Assembly: GCA_037176725.1 (NCBI GenBank)
Contig: JAZBRS010000023.1
Span: forward strand, 28,391,001 to 28,455,000
DNA length: 64,000 nucleotides
From: Posidonia oceanica
Taxonomy: Eukaryota > Streptophyta > Magnoliopsida > Alismatales > Posidoniaceae
Direction of reading: 5' to 3'
The translations under genes and the position numbers were made by a program. Shown in pieces: positions 45,385 to 56,366 of this stretch. Within the stretch, counting starts at the first letter, position 1; each line of letters begins with the position of its first letter. The notes under the pieces are model-generated. The model was given only the letters and a program-made list of their open reading frames with translations, ran no database searches and was not told where the DNA came from.

Positions 45385-47671
45385 TGTAACCATGCGACCG
45401 AACGGCTCGATTACTGAATCGTGGGTCACGGCAAAAAGATGTAAAAAATGGACGAAAGATGAAGAAAAGAAAAACAAAACATTGGAGTTGCCACCTAGTC
45501 TATTTTGAAATCCGGAAAGACGAGGAAAATCACAAAACATGTAAAATGATAAAAAATGTAAAGGATATGACACAAGGTCATTGCGAGCTAGAAATCAGGC
45601 AAGAACTCCTGTTACGCATGAGGAAGGTATTAGGCACCCTCATGTGCCCGAGAGAGTCGGTCTTTTTGGACTATTCCGCTCATTTGTGACTAATGTTGGC
45701 ATGTTAATACCATTTGCTGTACGCCTAACGGTGTTAATGCCATGCCTTGTAAAACATGCTATATGCCTTTGAAAATATGCTAATGCCATGATATATAATG
45801 GGAAAAAAAACATGCATCCTATGTGCTTAGTGGCGCTGACCGCATCTTGGAAAGAGGGACCTCAATCCATAAGAACCTCAAGCAGTATGCATCATTGCCC
45901 TAATGCAATGCAGGCGAAAAACAAAACATCAGATAAAACCATGCAAATGCAAGGATGCGGCATGCAAAGGAGAATCAAATCACGTCTTGAAAACAAAATG
46001 TCGTATGCTTTTGAAAACGTGCCAAATAGCAAAGATGAAAATCTTAAAGCCACTGTAGACATGCAAATCATATTGGATAATCAAAATCAAAGTAAACAGA
46101 CCCAAAGCCGATGTTGGAGAACTTCAAAATAGGGTTCAGTCTACTGGAAGTGTTGGACGCGAGATTTCCCAGCGTCCTATGTAAGACGTACATGTTCCTG
46201 CATCTAACATCGCAAAGCAGAAAACCTTACTGAATGGCTAAATAAAACTGGAAATCGATCAAGGCCACTGATCTTGGGAGCCAAGATATCATTAAAATGA
46301 TTTTTAAAACATGGAATGCATTCTGGAATCAATTTGCAAATGATTTAAAATGATTTTGAAAGTCAATCGTGGAAAATGACTGTCTGCGGTGTAAGACGCT
46401 GTGATCTCCTGCGTCTTACGTAAGATGCTGGAAGGCTCAGCGTCTTACACCCAAAAATGCAGATTTTTAAAATAAAGCAGATAAACCCCAAGGAAATTAG
46501 TTTAAAACCAAAACATGATATGATTAAGATTAAAACATCTGCATGCAATATATATCAAAATCCAGATGTTAACAAAAATCATTTGGATGAGGAAAATAGG
46601 GGAAATATGGACAGAAGTGTAAGACGTTGCGATGTCAAGCGTCTTACATAAGACGCTATAGATCTTGCGTCTTACACCAGAGAAATAGACAGACTAATAA
46701 ATCCCTTAAAATGATGCATGATTTTTACATATTGATTTTATGAAGCAAAACATGATAGGAATAAGATTAAAATCATGATATATGGCATGAATCAACATTA
46801 GAACATTCAATGATATTTCAAATGGGAGAAAATATACTTAAAACTCAATAGTGGTGTAAGACGCTGGCGTTTGCTGTGTCTTACATAAGACGCACCAGAT
46901 TCAGCATCTTACAAACTGACAGAGATTCACAGAGAATTATGCATGCAAATCAACTCAAATCAAAGCATAAATCATCCATTAAGCAAGAAAACTCATTCAC
47001 AATCATAACGATGCAGTTATTATCAAAAACGGACATGCAAATCATCCTCCCCACCTCCACTTGCCTTTCTCCGGAATCCGATGGGTTCTCTGGCCATTAG
47101 AATAGCCGGGAGCCCATGGAGCTCGACTGTGGCACATCGTGGAGGTTTGGGGAGGTCAAGAGGAGCTTAGGGATGCAAGTGAGGTGGTGATGGAGTTCCG
47201 GCCATGCTCATTGGTCGATGGCCTCACACGGTCGGTGAACCCATCATCGGAGAAAGGAAAAATTCGAGCTCTGTTAGTCCCGGTGTGTAGGACGCTATGA
47301 TGAGCTGCGTCTTACATAAGACGTAGTGTGATACAACATCCAACGCTGTTATCAAACTGGCTGTGTAAGACGCTGCCAACTCTAGTGTCTTACGTAAGAC
47401 GCTGCCTGATACAGCGTCCAACAATCCAGAGTGGATTTTGGGTATTTTGGGTTTTTTTGTTGGGCTTGGGCTTGGATTTGGGATTGGATTTGGGTTTAGG
47501 CTTGGTCTTGGACAAGGCTTGGGCTTAGGCTTGGTTTGAGATTGATGGGGGCTTAGGTTGGGTTTTGAATTGGTGGAGGCTTAGGTTTGGTGAATAGGTG
47601 GGCCGCCACGACCGAGTACATTACTTTGGAGAAAGCCATCGACGAAGGATTACAAAATCGGGGTGTCTACA
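45385..47671 (-). mobile_element. O3: solo LTR of the TAT/Ogre-like family, 2.3 kb, in Athila-2 gag
   Basis: Bounded by a perfect TSD ATGTG (45380-45384 and 47672-47676). On the minus strand it starts TGTAGACACCCCGATTTTG and ends GCATGGTTACA. It carries the conserved block (about 45570-45665), the primer-site-like TGGCAACTC (45485-45493) and six palindromic cassettes (46151-47422). No coding sequence. It splits the gag frame between the Lys-Lys-Tyr-Phe and His-His-Lys-Thr residues. Confidence 0.85.
46151..47422. repeat. Six four-arm palindromic cassettes in O3
   Basis: Cassettes at 46151-46210, 46389-46450, 46618-46677, 46854-46913, 47285-47343 and 47363-47422. Each is about 60 bp and consists of arm, loop, inverse arm, arm, loop, inverse arm, where the arm is GTGTAAGACGC or a variant and the inverse is GCGTCTTACAC. 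The two middle arms form a central palindrome such as GCGTCTTACATAAGACGC. Loops are about 8-15 bp and unrelated between cassettes. Confidence 0.9.
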
Positions 47672-47676
47672 ATGTG

Positions 47677-48070
47677 GAAAATATTTCTTAAAGAAGACTT
47701 TCACAAAATCATTTCATGTGCTTAGTGAATCAATGGGGAGACTATATAACCACTTCTTTGCCCCATCCTTAAGTGCAAATGATATGAATCTCAATTTAAT
47801 GGCATCATCAGATGACTGTTGTAACTTGATTATTGCATATACTTCTTTAAACTCCCTAAGAAAAAGATAGGCATCCCCTTCTCCACTAAATTTGGGCAAC
47901 ATGCTAATGTAATGGGCCTTAAGCTCAAAATTGTTCCCATTAGGTGCAGGCATTCTAATGCATGAAGGTTGGGATGTTATAACAGGATAGCACCTATCCT
48001 GAAGGGATTGTTGATTGATTATTTCATCCATCTTAAGGGGTTTGCGATCAAATCTAACTAAACGACCCAA
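47677..48070 (-). pseudogene. Athila-2 gag, N-terminal part (right of O3)
   Basis: A minus-strand frame opening at ATG 48070, with QPSCIRMPAPNGNNFELKAHY, the DDAIKLRFISFALKDGAKKWLY block and a continuation to the O3 insertion. It is collinear with Athila-3 gag residues from about 40 onward. No stop is seen in this part. Confidence 0.88.
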
Positions 48071-49146
48071 AAAATCTCTAACCCAAATGGCATCACAAGA
48101 TTGATTCTGATTGAAAAAGAAGGTCCTAGAAGATGAGAAACTCTAGAAGATAAGAAAGAGAATCCTAGTCAAAAGATAGATAAGAATAATATTCCTAGTT
48201 TAGCACACAATTCAAAGAAGTCCTAGAAATAAGGTTCAAATCAAAATTCTCTAATCTAAATGGCCAGATCAGTGGAGGAAAGTGGGAGGCTCCCCGTGCT
48301 TAAGCAACGGACCTAATTAAATAACCACTTGTCTTTTAAGGTTTAACCTTGTGAACCACTTTTCTAAACACCAAGTAGGAGAACAATTTAAATTAGATTC
48401 ACTCTTAGGCTCCCTTGTCCTATTTAGCTCGAATCCTAGGGGCTAATCTCTACTTTATTTTAGTTTAGGCTTGAGTTAATGCTTTATGCTTGTTATTATT
48501 GTTTTTGGGCTAAAGAATGGTGATGAAATCCCCACCTTATCTTGTGCTATGGGTGATGTCCTTAGGTACTTTGATATAAATGCACAATCAATATGCTCAA
48601 ACAATGGGTTTTTCCTACTAAATATATGCTCTTAAATGCTAGAAATCAAGTAGGAGAACACGTAGCTTTTCCTCCAGTAATCACCAAAATAAAATAACAA
48701 GAAATAAAAATTACTTTAAATACAAACTATATGATGTATGCCCTAAAAAACAGGTTTCTATCTTATCATGAAATATTTTTAATTGTGTTCAAGTTTATGT
48801 TCGATTTTTAAATTAGTAATCGAGAAAAAACAGAAATCGAAACAATATATAAACCCTAGATCAGGATTCTAGAAAAAACCAGAAATAACAAAAATTAAAA
48901 ACTATGGGAAATTGACTAACCTGGGAACCCAGGAGGCGCCGGAAATGCATATTGGCGCCTAGGAGGCGCTCCTGCTTCCTTAGATTTTCTGAAAAAACCT
49001 TCTGGATTCTTCTGATCATTAGTTAAATGTTCCTGTAAGATTAAAATAACGAATTTTTTTTAAAAAGATAAAAACGTAAAGAAAGAAATAACTGATAATA
49101 AATCAATGTTATAAAACCTTAATCCCCAGCAACGGCGTCAAAAACT
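48071..49146 (-). other. Athila-2 leader and primer binding site
   Basis: Non-coding leader. The primer site on the minus strand is TGACGCCGTTGCTGGGGA (49123-49140), two transitions away from the tRNA-Asp complement. A palindrome pair (GGCGCC cores at about 48928-48970) lies downstream of the primer site, as in Athila-3. Confidence 0.85.
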
Positions 49147-49568
49147 TGGTAAGTAAAATTTTAATTAACCGCAAGTGCACGGTGTACTATGTAGCAAAAA
49201 GGCAAATACGGAGTGATCCCACAGAGAATAGAGTTATAGCACAGATTATTTGTCAGTTAATGATGTTCGAGGGAGATGAAATATAAAAATCACACAAATC
49301 AAACTAAAACGAATGATATACTTTAGATCTAAGATTATACACATGATTCCTAATTATTCTTCCTTAAGCATAGATTAAAAAGATATTATCAATATTAATT
49401 TATCAAAGTTTATCGAAATAATAGAGATTCATGCAATATACATCTAGCCTAAGTAATCATAACATTTAAGCATGAGAAAACACAAAGGTATTTAATCACA
49501 ACATCTGCAATTATATAAACTTCATCTAAACCCTAGATCTAGAAATTAGTTGCACATAGAGATAATAG

Positions 49569-52083
49569 TGTTGTAACCCCAAACCGTGATGCCGGACATG
49601 CCCGGCACGAGTGAAAGAGAGAGGTCATGAAGAGCGGCGAAGAAAATGAAGGATAAAGCCAAAATGGAGTCGCCACTTAGTCTATTAAATCGAGAGACGA
49701 GGAAAACCGAAGAAAGCATAAAAAACATGCAAATGTGTGCAATGTTATGCAAAAATATGACTCATACCTAGGATAAGGTCATAATGGTCATTGTGGGCTA
49801 AGAGAAAGGGTAAGGACTCCTATTACGCACGGGGAAGGTGTTAAGCACCCTCGATACGCCCGGAATCGGACTTTCTAGGTTGTTCGCTCACATATGCAGG
49901 AATGTCGGCAAGTTCTTGCCTATAACTGTACGCCCGCAGGAGAGGAATGCTATGCCATGATGAATGCTTTAACATACTTTAAATGCCTAAATGCCATGAA
50001 TGCTTAAAATGTCAAGATGCATGATGGAAAACAAAACATGCGATCTATGTGCTTAGCAGCGTTGCCAGTGTTCTAAACCGGACGCACCTCGGTTCATAAG
50101 AACTCCAGACAGTAAGCATCATCGCCCTAATGGATGCAGGCGAGAAATTAAAACATCGAAAAAAGGTCGTGCGATGCGAGAAGGAGGCATGCGACAGGGG
50201 TTAATAAAACAGGCTAAGCTTAATTAAAACATGTAAGAATGATTAATTTAAGATAAAATAACATTATGCAATGATGATCAAAGTAGGGAAACGAAACCAA
50301 AACAAGGCGAATCAAACAAGCGAGGGACAAGACGGCAAACACAAGGGTTTGTCCACTGTCTAAACCTCAGCCTGAGTCGCTGGTCATCACGGCGACAGTG
50401 CATGTCGCCGCTGTGCGCAGCGATAGTGCTAGTCACCACTCTGACTGGTGGCCAAGGCTGCTACAGGCAAGCTAGACAGTGGACTTCTCCGGCCGACCAA
50501 GCCATGCAAACGGCCATGAAACCTACAAACAAGCATTCACACAGACAGATGGCATAACAAGGAATGCATCCATGCAATAAAAATGCAAAATAAGCCTTTG
50601 GGTCACGTGATACACCAGCACAACGTTGGGCTTGGAGACTGTAAAAATACACAGTTGAGTCGCCCCTGACTGGCGACACGATTGGCAGTCCCCTAGCCGG
50701 AGTTCGGTGCCAAACCACGTGCCGCAGGCGATGCTTAAAATCAAGCCAATGATCTGGGAAGCTTGACGGTGTTCCCAGGAACATGCATATACATTCAGAT
50801 TTAAAAATGACCCACTGGATCGATCTACCCACCTAATGGGTTTCCTTGCCAGCGGCCGACGCTTCCGGCGGCCATGGAGGGGGCCGGGGAGCTAATGGAC
50901 TTACGCACGACTCACCGAAGGCTTGGGGGAGTTGAGACGAAGTCAAGGAAAGAAACATAAGCGAAAACAAGCAAGCAGATGTCCGCAACCGCTTTCCTCG
51001 CCGTCGACGGCCGTTGACGACACCGTCCGGCCACGAGGGAGGCCTGGAACGCACATGGAGGCACCTGGGACGCTCGCGAGTAGCGGGGGGTGTTGGTGGT
51101 TGTCCGGAGGAGCTAACGGGCCACGTGCTCAAAGGTCGGACGACCTCACACAGGCGGCTGAGCTTGCCGAAGCTGAGGAAGATGAAGTATAAAACGGCGG
51201 AATTAACAACTGAAAACCATGGGAAAACACACGAAAATGGTTCCCCACCTACGAGGAACAAATGCAAATAGGGAGGAGAGGCTACCTGAGTGGGAGAAGG
51301 TCGTCTTCTTCAGCGCCGGTGAGGTCCAACGGCGGAGAGTGGGAGGGGCTCTCAGAGGCACGGGACACTCAGGGAAAGATCGCTCTCGCACAAGGGAAGC
51401 TCTCAGATTGCTCTGGAGGTCGGTCGGGCTGTGAATTGTGTGTGATGTTGGAAAGTGTGATGGGTCGCCGGTTTTGATCGATCGAGCTGTGTCAGGCAGA
51501 GGGGACGTCGTCAGGCAGAGTGGACGACAAGTAAATGGTGGTAGAGGATGCAAAAGTCCTCCGGAAGGGACGGGGAGTTAGTGGTGCAGGTCGGTGGAGA
51601 GACAGGTAGTAAGTGTTGCAGGTCGGTGGAGGAAGGTGACGGTAGGGCACGCGTGGGAGTTCGAACAGGTCTCGAGTCGCTGCTCGTCATGGCGACAACG
51701 CCTGTCGCCGCTTGGGAAAGCAATAGCCTAGTCGCCACTGGGGAAGGCGACAACACTTAGTCACCGCTGGGACGGGCGATAGAACTGGACAGGGTTTTGC
51801 ATTGCTATTGGGCTTTGGTTTATGTTAAGGGTCAGCACCTAGTCGCCGCTGGGACGGGCGATAGGACTGGACAAGGTTTTGGGCTGCTATTGGCCTTGGT
51901 TTGTGTTTAAAGTTTAGGATTTGGATTTGGGGTTTAGGTTTAGGTGGTTTTGGGTCAAGTTGGAGGGTTTTGGTCTAGATCAGGGTGTTGGGCTAGGTTT
52001 AAGTCAAAGGTGGGGTCTGCTGCTTCCAAGCACGCTCTTCCAGATGAAATTCGCCGACTGAGCGTCAAATTGGGGTGTCTACA
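49569..52083 (-). mobile_element. O4: solo LTR of the TAT/Ogre-like family, 2.5 kb, in the Athila-2 5' LTR
   Basis: Bounded by a perfect TSD AATAG (49564-49568 and 52084-52088). On the minus strand it starts TGTAGACACCCC and ends GGGGTTACAACA. It has a GC-rich part ending in a donor-like CTCAG/GTAGC (GT at 51285-51284), the conserved block (about 49769-49892), TGGCGACTC (49667-49675) and palindromic cassettes with GTCGCC/GGCGAC arms. No coding sequence; the GC-rich open frames at 50.8-51.8 kb show no domain. Confidence 0.84.
50373..51865. repeat. Palindromic cassettes in O4 with GTCGCC-type arms
   Basis: Four-arm cassettes at 50373-50440 and 51673-51775, and simple hairpins at about 50653-50690 and 51840-51865. 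Arms are GTCGC or GTCGCC with GGCGAC or GCGAT, in the same arm/inverse/arm/inverse order as O3 and O5 but with unrelated arm sequence. Confidence 0.75.
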
Positions 52084-52723
52084 AATAGGAAATACAAACT
52101 TGAATAGCAAACTTAAAATAAAAGACATAAGTGAAGAAGAAAAAATGATTTTATTGATAAAACTTAAGATTACACTAGAGGAACACTTGAAGATCTCTAC
52201 AACAAAAGAGGAAGAGAGTCTAAGCCTAGAAGATGGAAGATGATCTAGTTATACACAAGGGGTCCTTTTATAGGCTTACAAAGACTTCATTATCTCAGAA
52301 ACAAATCCAAGTACAAAAGATAAAAATTATGTTTCAAATACAAGATATTTCCAAGTGATAAATGTGATAGCCAAAGATTAAGTCAGCATTATCTTGATCG
52401 GGCGCCTAGATGCGCATTTGGGCGCCTGGGAGGCTTCCATGTCATCCCCGATGATCTCCAACTTAGTCAATCTGTCAGCTTATCTTTCTCTTAGTATTTA
52501 AGTACATGGAAAACGTGTATTTGACATCTTTACATATATAGAAAATTCTTTTCTTTTCTCCTTTAACATATCCTTAACTGGATTTGAATTCCTTCTTTTT
52601 CTCAAATTTTTTCAGGCCCTTAGGTTTTTGCAAAATTTACACAAAACACCTTGAGCAGCATTATTTATATACATTAATTAATAAATATGGGGAATAAAAT
52701 ATGTATGAATTATGAGTTAATCA

Positions 52724-53051
52724 TTCTCAATGCCACATTCTTTCACAAGATAGTAAATTGTAGGAAGAGGATTAATGCTATCTCCTTGTTATTGATAAAT
52801 GAAACATATGTTGATTCCCCAATTATAATCTGCAATGCTATTGAGAAATATTTTTTCTCTCTATTCAACAAACCCCCTAACACAAGGATCACCCTGAACT
52901 GGGACGTTTTATTGCCAATCAAGGTCACTAATCCTGATAATCTTGAGGATCCTTTTACTGAGGAGGAAATCAAGAGAAGTGTGTTCTCATTGCCTGGGGA
53001 AAAGTCTCCAAGTCCCCTATGTTTTTATCATCATTTTTGGCACGAAATTAA
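52724..53051 (+). mobile_element. L1-type LINE, ORF2 reverse-transcriptase entry (piece 3 of 3)
   Basis: The frame from 52730 reads NATFFHKIVNCRKR, which joins directly to the IQWLKEGD at the end of piece 2 in the pattern Glu-Gly-Asp-x-Asn-Thr/Ala-x-Phe-Phe-His of plant L1 elements. It continues with FTEEEIKRSVFSLPGEKSP, the entry to the RT domain. It is cut at 53052 by the copia element; the RT core, 3' end and poly(A) are outside this window or lost. Confidence 0.85.
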
Positions 53052-54266
53052 TGTTGGCAAAATTATCTCATCTTGATTTTGATGATAACAAAACATATTT
53101 GTGAGCTAACTTTTTTAATAGGTCAAGGAAGAGTTCTCATAGACTTTGGAAAAAGAAGAAGGTGAAATTGGCAAAGAAAGAAATCGATATGGAAGATCAA
53201 GGCAATTCAAGTCAAATCAATTGAAGATTAGAGACCATGTTTCTATGTAATTAAAGAGTCATGTAAATATAACATGTTGTATTTTAGGAACTTGTAATAA
53301 TCTCCCAAACATTCCCATAGTGCCTTAGGAAAATAACCATAGCCTTAAAACAAACCATTAATTAATTACCTTCATTATAGGGCTAAAACAAGACATTTCG
53401 GCATATCGAATATTTTCGGTATACCAAAATTTGGACTAAACAGAGTTAACAAATAAGAACTACTTCGGCATACCGAAAATCTTCGGTATACTGAAATCTG
53501 GAAAATGGGCTTACAACCAAGAATACCTTTGGTACACAGAAACATTTCGTTCTACTGAAGTATCCAACCGTTGTGAATTTTAATTGACCGAATTATTTCG
53601 GCATATCGAATCAGTAGCCGTTTGTGAACATTAAAGAGAAAAATGAAGGTGTTTATCACATGTTTAAATAAGTTTATTCCTATAAATAGGACTCCCCTAA
53701 ACCCATGTCAAGAGACAAATGATCCAAGCTTATTGGACATAAAAAAACACACATTGTAGAGCTTTATTCCCATCATTTTTTTAAGCATTCCATTCCCATT
53801 TTTGGGAGATATTTCCCAAGCAAAAGAGCTTCACTCACATCCCTTTCATAATTGTCAAAAGAGAGTTTGGGAGATTGTAGAAAAGAGAAAAGAGTTGTAA
53901 TTTTCATTTATTGTGCAAGTACTTCTTCAGTTGTGAGAAGGGGAACCACGATTTTTGCGGGGCTTGGTGAGGGCTCGTCAAGGTGTGTAACGGCAGGATC
54001 TTGGCCCGGGAACAAGATCAGATTAAGGAAACTCTCGAGGGGTTCTCGAGGAGTGGACTAAGCCAGGGAGGCTGAACCACTATAAATTACTGAGTAATAT
54101 CAATTTCTCTCATCCCCTTCTTTGCATGCTTATAGTTAATATCTAAATCTCTCTCTATATTTCATTTACTTAGATATTTACTTGTGCTTGTCAAATGAAG
54201 TTTTAAATTCTGTATTTTCTTATATTCTCTATTCACCCTTTCTAGAGAAGTCTTAAAATCCTAACA
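53052..54266 (+). repeat. 5' LTR of the SIRE-like copia element
   Basis: 1,215 bp, TGTTGGCAA...CCTAACA. TATA box (TATAAATAG) at 53681-53689. Seven short palindromes with TTCGG/CCGAA-type arms lie at 53396-53610, 70-285 bp upstream of the TATA box. Confidence 0.85.
53396..53610. repeat. Palindrome cluster in the U3 of the SIRE-like LTR
   Basis: Palindromes at about 53396-53411, 53413-53430, 53463-53479, 53481-53497, 53524-53543, 53544-53560 and 53595-53610. The first six form three adjacent pairs. The best is TTCGGCATACCGAA (53464-53477). Each pair reads arm, inverse, arm, inverse with very short loops. Confidence 0.85.
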
Positions 54267-54268
54267 AT

Positions 54269-54280
54269 TGGTATCAGAGT
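54269..54280 (+). other. Copia primer binding site (initiator-Met tRNA)
   Basis: TGGTATCAGAGT, two bases after the LTR. It is the standard iMet complement with its last position changed. Confidence 0.9.
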
Positions 54281-54318
54281 CTTGTTTATCTAGGATAAGA
54301 TTTAGCCATCTTCTAGAT

Positions 54319-54411
54319 ATGGCTTTTTATTCATTTAACACTAGCATTGTTGAGGGTAAAAGTATTTATAAACCACCATTTTTTGATGGCACAAATTATA
54401 ACTATTGGAAA
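54319..54411 (+). pseudogene. Copia gag, first 31 codons, interrupted by O5
   Basis: Opens MAFYSFNTS and contains PPFFDGTNYNYWK, the conserved start of plant Ty1/copia gag (Pro-Pro-x-Phe-x-Gly-x-Asn-Tyr-x-x-Trp-Lys). It is cut at 54412 by O5; the target site is probably GAAAT (54408-54412), but the second copy lies outside the window. Confidence 0.85.
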
Positions 54412-54412
54412 T

Positions 54413-56366
54413 TGTAGACACCCCATTTTGATTGCCTGGAAGATGGTGGATACTCCTACAAGCTCGCTCGGACTCTGGGATAGCCAATTTCCACTCAAAC
54501 CCCATCTGAACTCCAAAACCTCACCCAAAACCTCCCAACCATCACCTAAGCCTTCCTAAGCCTTAGCCCACACCTAAACTAAGCCAAAAACCCAAAAACA
54601 TGCCTTTGGCCTCTTGGGCTCGTTGGACGTAGGCATTGGCAGCGTCCTACGTTGGACGTGCTCTGTGCCAGCGTCTAATGAGTCGGGATGGCCACCGCCT
54701 CTGCAACCTCTAGCTCACCGCTCTAGCCATCGCCTCCGTCCACCCACACTTACTCCACATCCCCTCGGCCACTTACTCACCGCTCCCGGCCACCCACTAG
54801 GCGCCAAGTCCACTAACTCGACCTGCCATTGCGTCATCTCCTCCCCAGTGCATCTCCCGCTCTCACCACCTCTCATTGCCGTGGCTGCCTGTGTCTTGCC
54901 ACCACGGCGACTTCGGTGACCTCCTGACACACCACACTTACTCGCCTGACATCCCTCATGGCCTCCCCACTGCCCAAAGCCGCTGTCAAGCCCTGCCAAC
55001 GCCGGCCTTTGCTGCAGAGGAACCCAAACAAAACCACGGGAACCCATGCGTTGCCATAGCACCACACTTATCCTCCTGAGAATCCAGAGCCTCCACACCC
55101 TCGAGCGATCTCCCACGAGTGCACCCAAGCCTCAAGCCACCGTTCCTGGCCTTCCCTTGCGTCCCAGGAGCTCGTCGGAGTTCGACAACCACCACCTTCT
55201 TCCACAGCGCCGGTCGCCTGCAAACATCGCCTTCAAGCCACGTTCAGGTGAGTTTCTCTCCTCCCTTGGCTTGCACATGCATGTGGTAGCATGATAGGGT
55301 AGTTTGCACGCACACACACCCCCTTGGTTGGCCGGAAAGGCCTCGACCACCGGCCGTGAGGAGGAGGAGGTGGGTGGAGCAATCCACCCACCCATTTTTG
55401 ACGCCGAGCATATGGACATGCTCGTCGTCACTCACTCTTGCTTCCTAGCAAGTTAGTTTGGGATTTTTGGTCGATTTGACCACTAATCTTGGCCGGGAAA
55501 CATCCCGACCTATTGGACGTACAACCTAGTGCGTCCAACGTTGGACATGCCCTGAGGCAGCGTCCAACACCCTGCAGGTTCATTTACTTGTTTTCCTTTA
55601 TTTTGCTGCCACGATGCCATGATTTGAATGCCTTTCTCTAGGAGCTTTTGTTGCATGCTTTCTTCCATGCTTTCAGATGCTATCATGTTTATATCATGTT
55701 TCGATCCTAGCTTGAATCTATGTTTTATGCCTCTGGTTGTCTTGCTGTTTTTCTGTGTAGGACGCTGGAGTGCACTACGTCCTACGTTGGACGCTGGTGC
55801 ATCCAGTGTCCTATTGTTTCTGCAAGCTTACATGTGGTTTGATGCTCAGTGCTTGCATTTATTTATGATACATGCTTGATCCATGTTGCATGCCTTGGTT
55901 TAGCCCGGTTTCAATAGCTTGCATGCATATTTAAGTGGTCTTTGAGCTCAGTTCTTCCTTGCAGTTTGATATGCCTGTTTCCTGTGTTGGACATAGTTGT
56001 ACACTACGTCCAATGATTTTGCATGTCTACCCTTGCTTTAATGCTTGCATGATGCCATTACTTCTTATGATTGTTTGATCCATGCGTGCATGATTGTGTT
56101 TAGCCACCATAGCAACTGTTCTCAAGTTTGCAAGGCTTTCCATCTGAGTTTTGGGCTCGTTTTCATGTCCATGCCTTTCTTTGTGTTGGACGCAGATACT
56201 GCTTGCATCCTACATAGGACGCAGGTAGTGCTTGCGTCCTACACCCTGGCTGCATGTTTCTTGAAGTATGCTGCTTAAATGCCTTTTTTGCAGGTTGTTT
56301 GTCTCTCCCATGCATGCATGCTTAGCCCTAACTTGTTTACAATAGCTTAAATGCATGCCTAAGCGC
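54413..56366 (+). mobile_element. O5: TAT/Ogre-like LTR, left part, in copia gag
   Basis: Starts TGTAGACACCCCATTTTG. It contains five palindromic cassettes (54622-56244), a GC-rich segment (54680-55247) and a strong donor-like site TTCAG/GTGAGT at 55248. It is interrupted at 56366 by O6; its 3' end is beyond the window. No coding sequence; the several GC-rich frames around 54.6-55.4 kb are on both strands and lack domains. Confidence 0.75.
54622..56244. repeat. Palindromic cassettes in O5
   Basis: Four-arm cassettes at 54622-54680, 55512-55570, 55754-55815 and 56182-56244, and a half cassette (one hairpin) at 55984-56015. Arms are mostly GTTGGACGC or GTAGGACGC with GCGTCCAAC or GCGTCCTAC, so the arm differs from O3 (AAGACGC) while the pairing is retained. 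Confidence 0.9.

Larger units (their letters stand above)
25038..52723 (-). mobile_element. Athila-2: minus-strand Athila element, gag-protease only, hosting Athila-3, O3 and O4
   Basis: Inserted in LINE ORF2; flanks are ATCTC (25033-25037) and TTCTC (52724-52728), a 5-bp duplication with one mismatch. The 3' LTR is 25038-26308 and the 5' LTR 49147-52723 (split by O4). The primer site is at 49123-49140 and the polypurine tract at 26309-26325, both read on the minus strand. Gag (about 48070-44130) and a protease frame (44029-43208) are present, but RT, RNase H and integrase are not: protease passes directly into 3' UTR homologous to that of Athila-3. Net of insertions it is about 7.4 kb. Confidence 0.88.
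49147..52723 (-). repeat. Athila-2 5' LTR, split by O4 and internally deleted
   Basis: Two parts, 49147-49568 and 52084-52723. Compared with the 3' LTR it lacks a 204-bp segment (the equivalent of 25182-25385) at about 49290; AAAAT occurs at both edges of the deleted segment, so a microhomology-mediated deletion is likely. TATA box (reverse complement) at 52265-52272, palindrome pair at about 52400-52436. Confidence 0.88.
53052..54412 (+). mobile_element. SIRE-like Ty1/copia element, 5' part (continues beyond O5, outside window)
   Basis: 5' LTR, primer site and start of gag are visible; O5 interrupts gag at 54412. The 3' part is not in the window. Assignment to copia rests on the gag start and iMet primer site; SIRE rests on the LTR opening (TGTTGGCAAAATTATCTC and a TTGATTTTGATGATAAC phrase) and is inference. 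Confidence 0.8.

Noticed and set aside
50833..51760. GC-rich frames in O4 as a captured host gene
   Set aside because: Frames are open on both strands, carry no domain, and correspond in position to the GC-rich segment of other O units.
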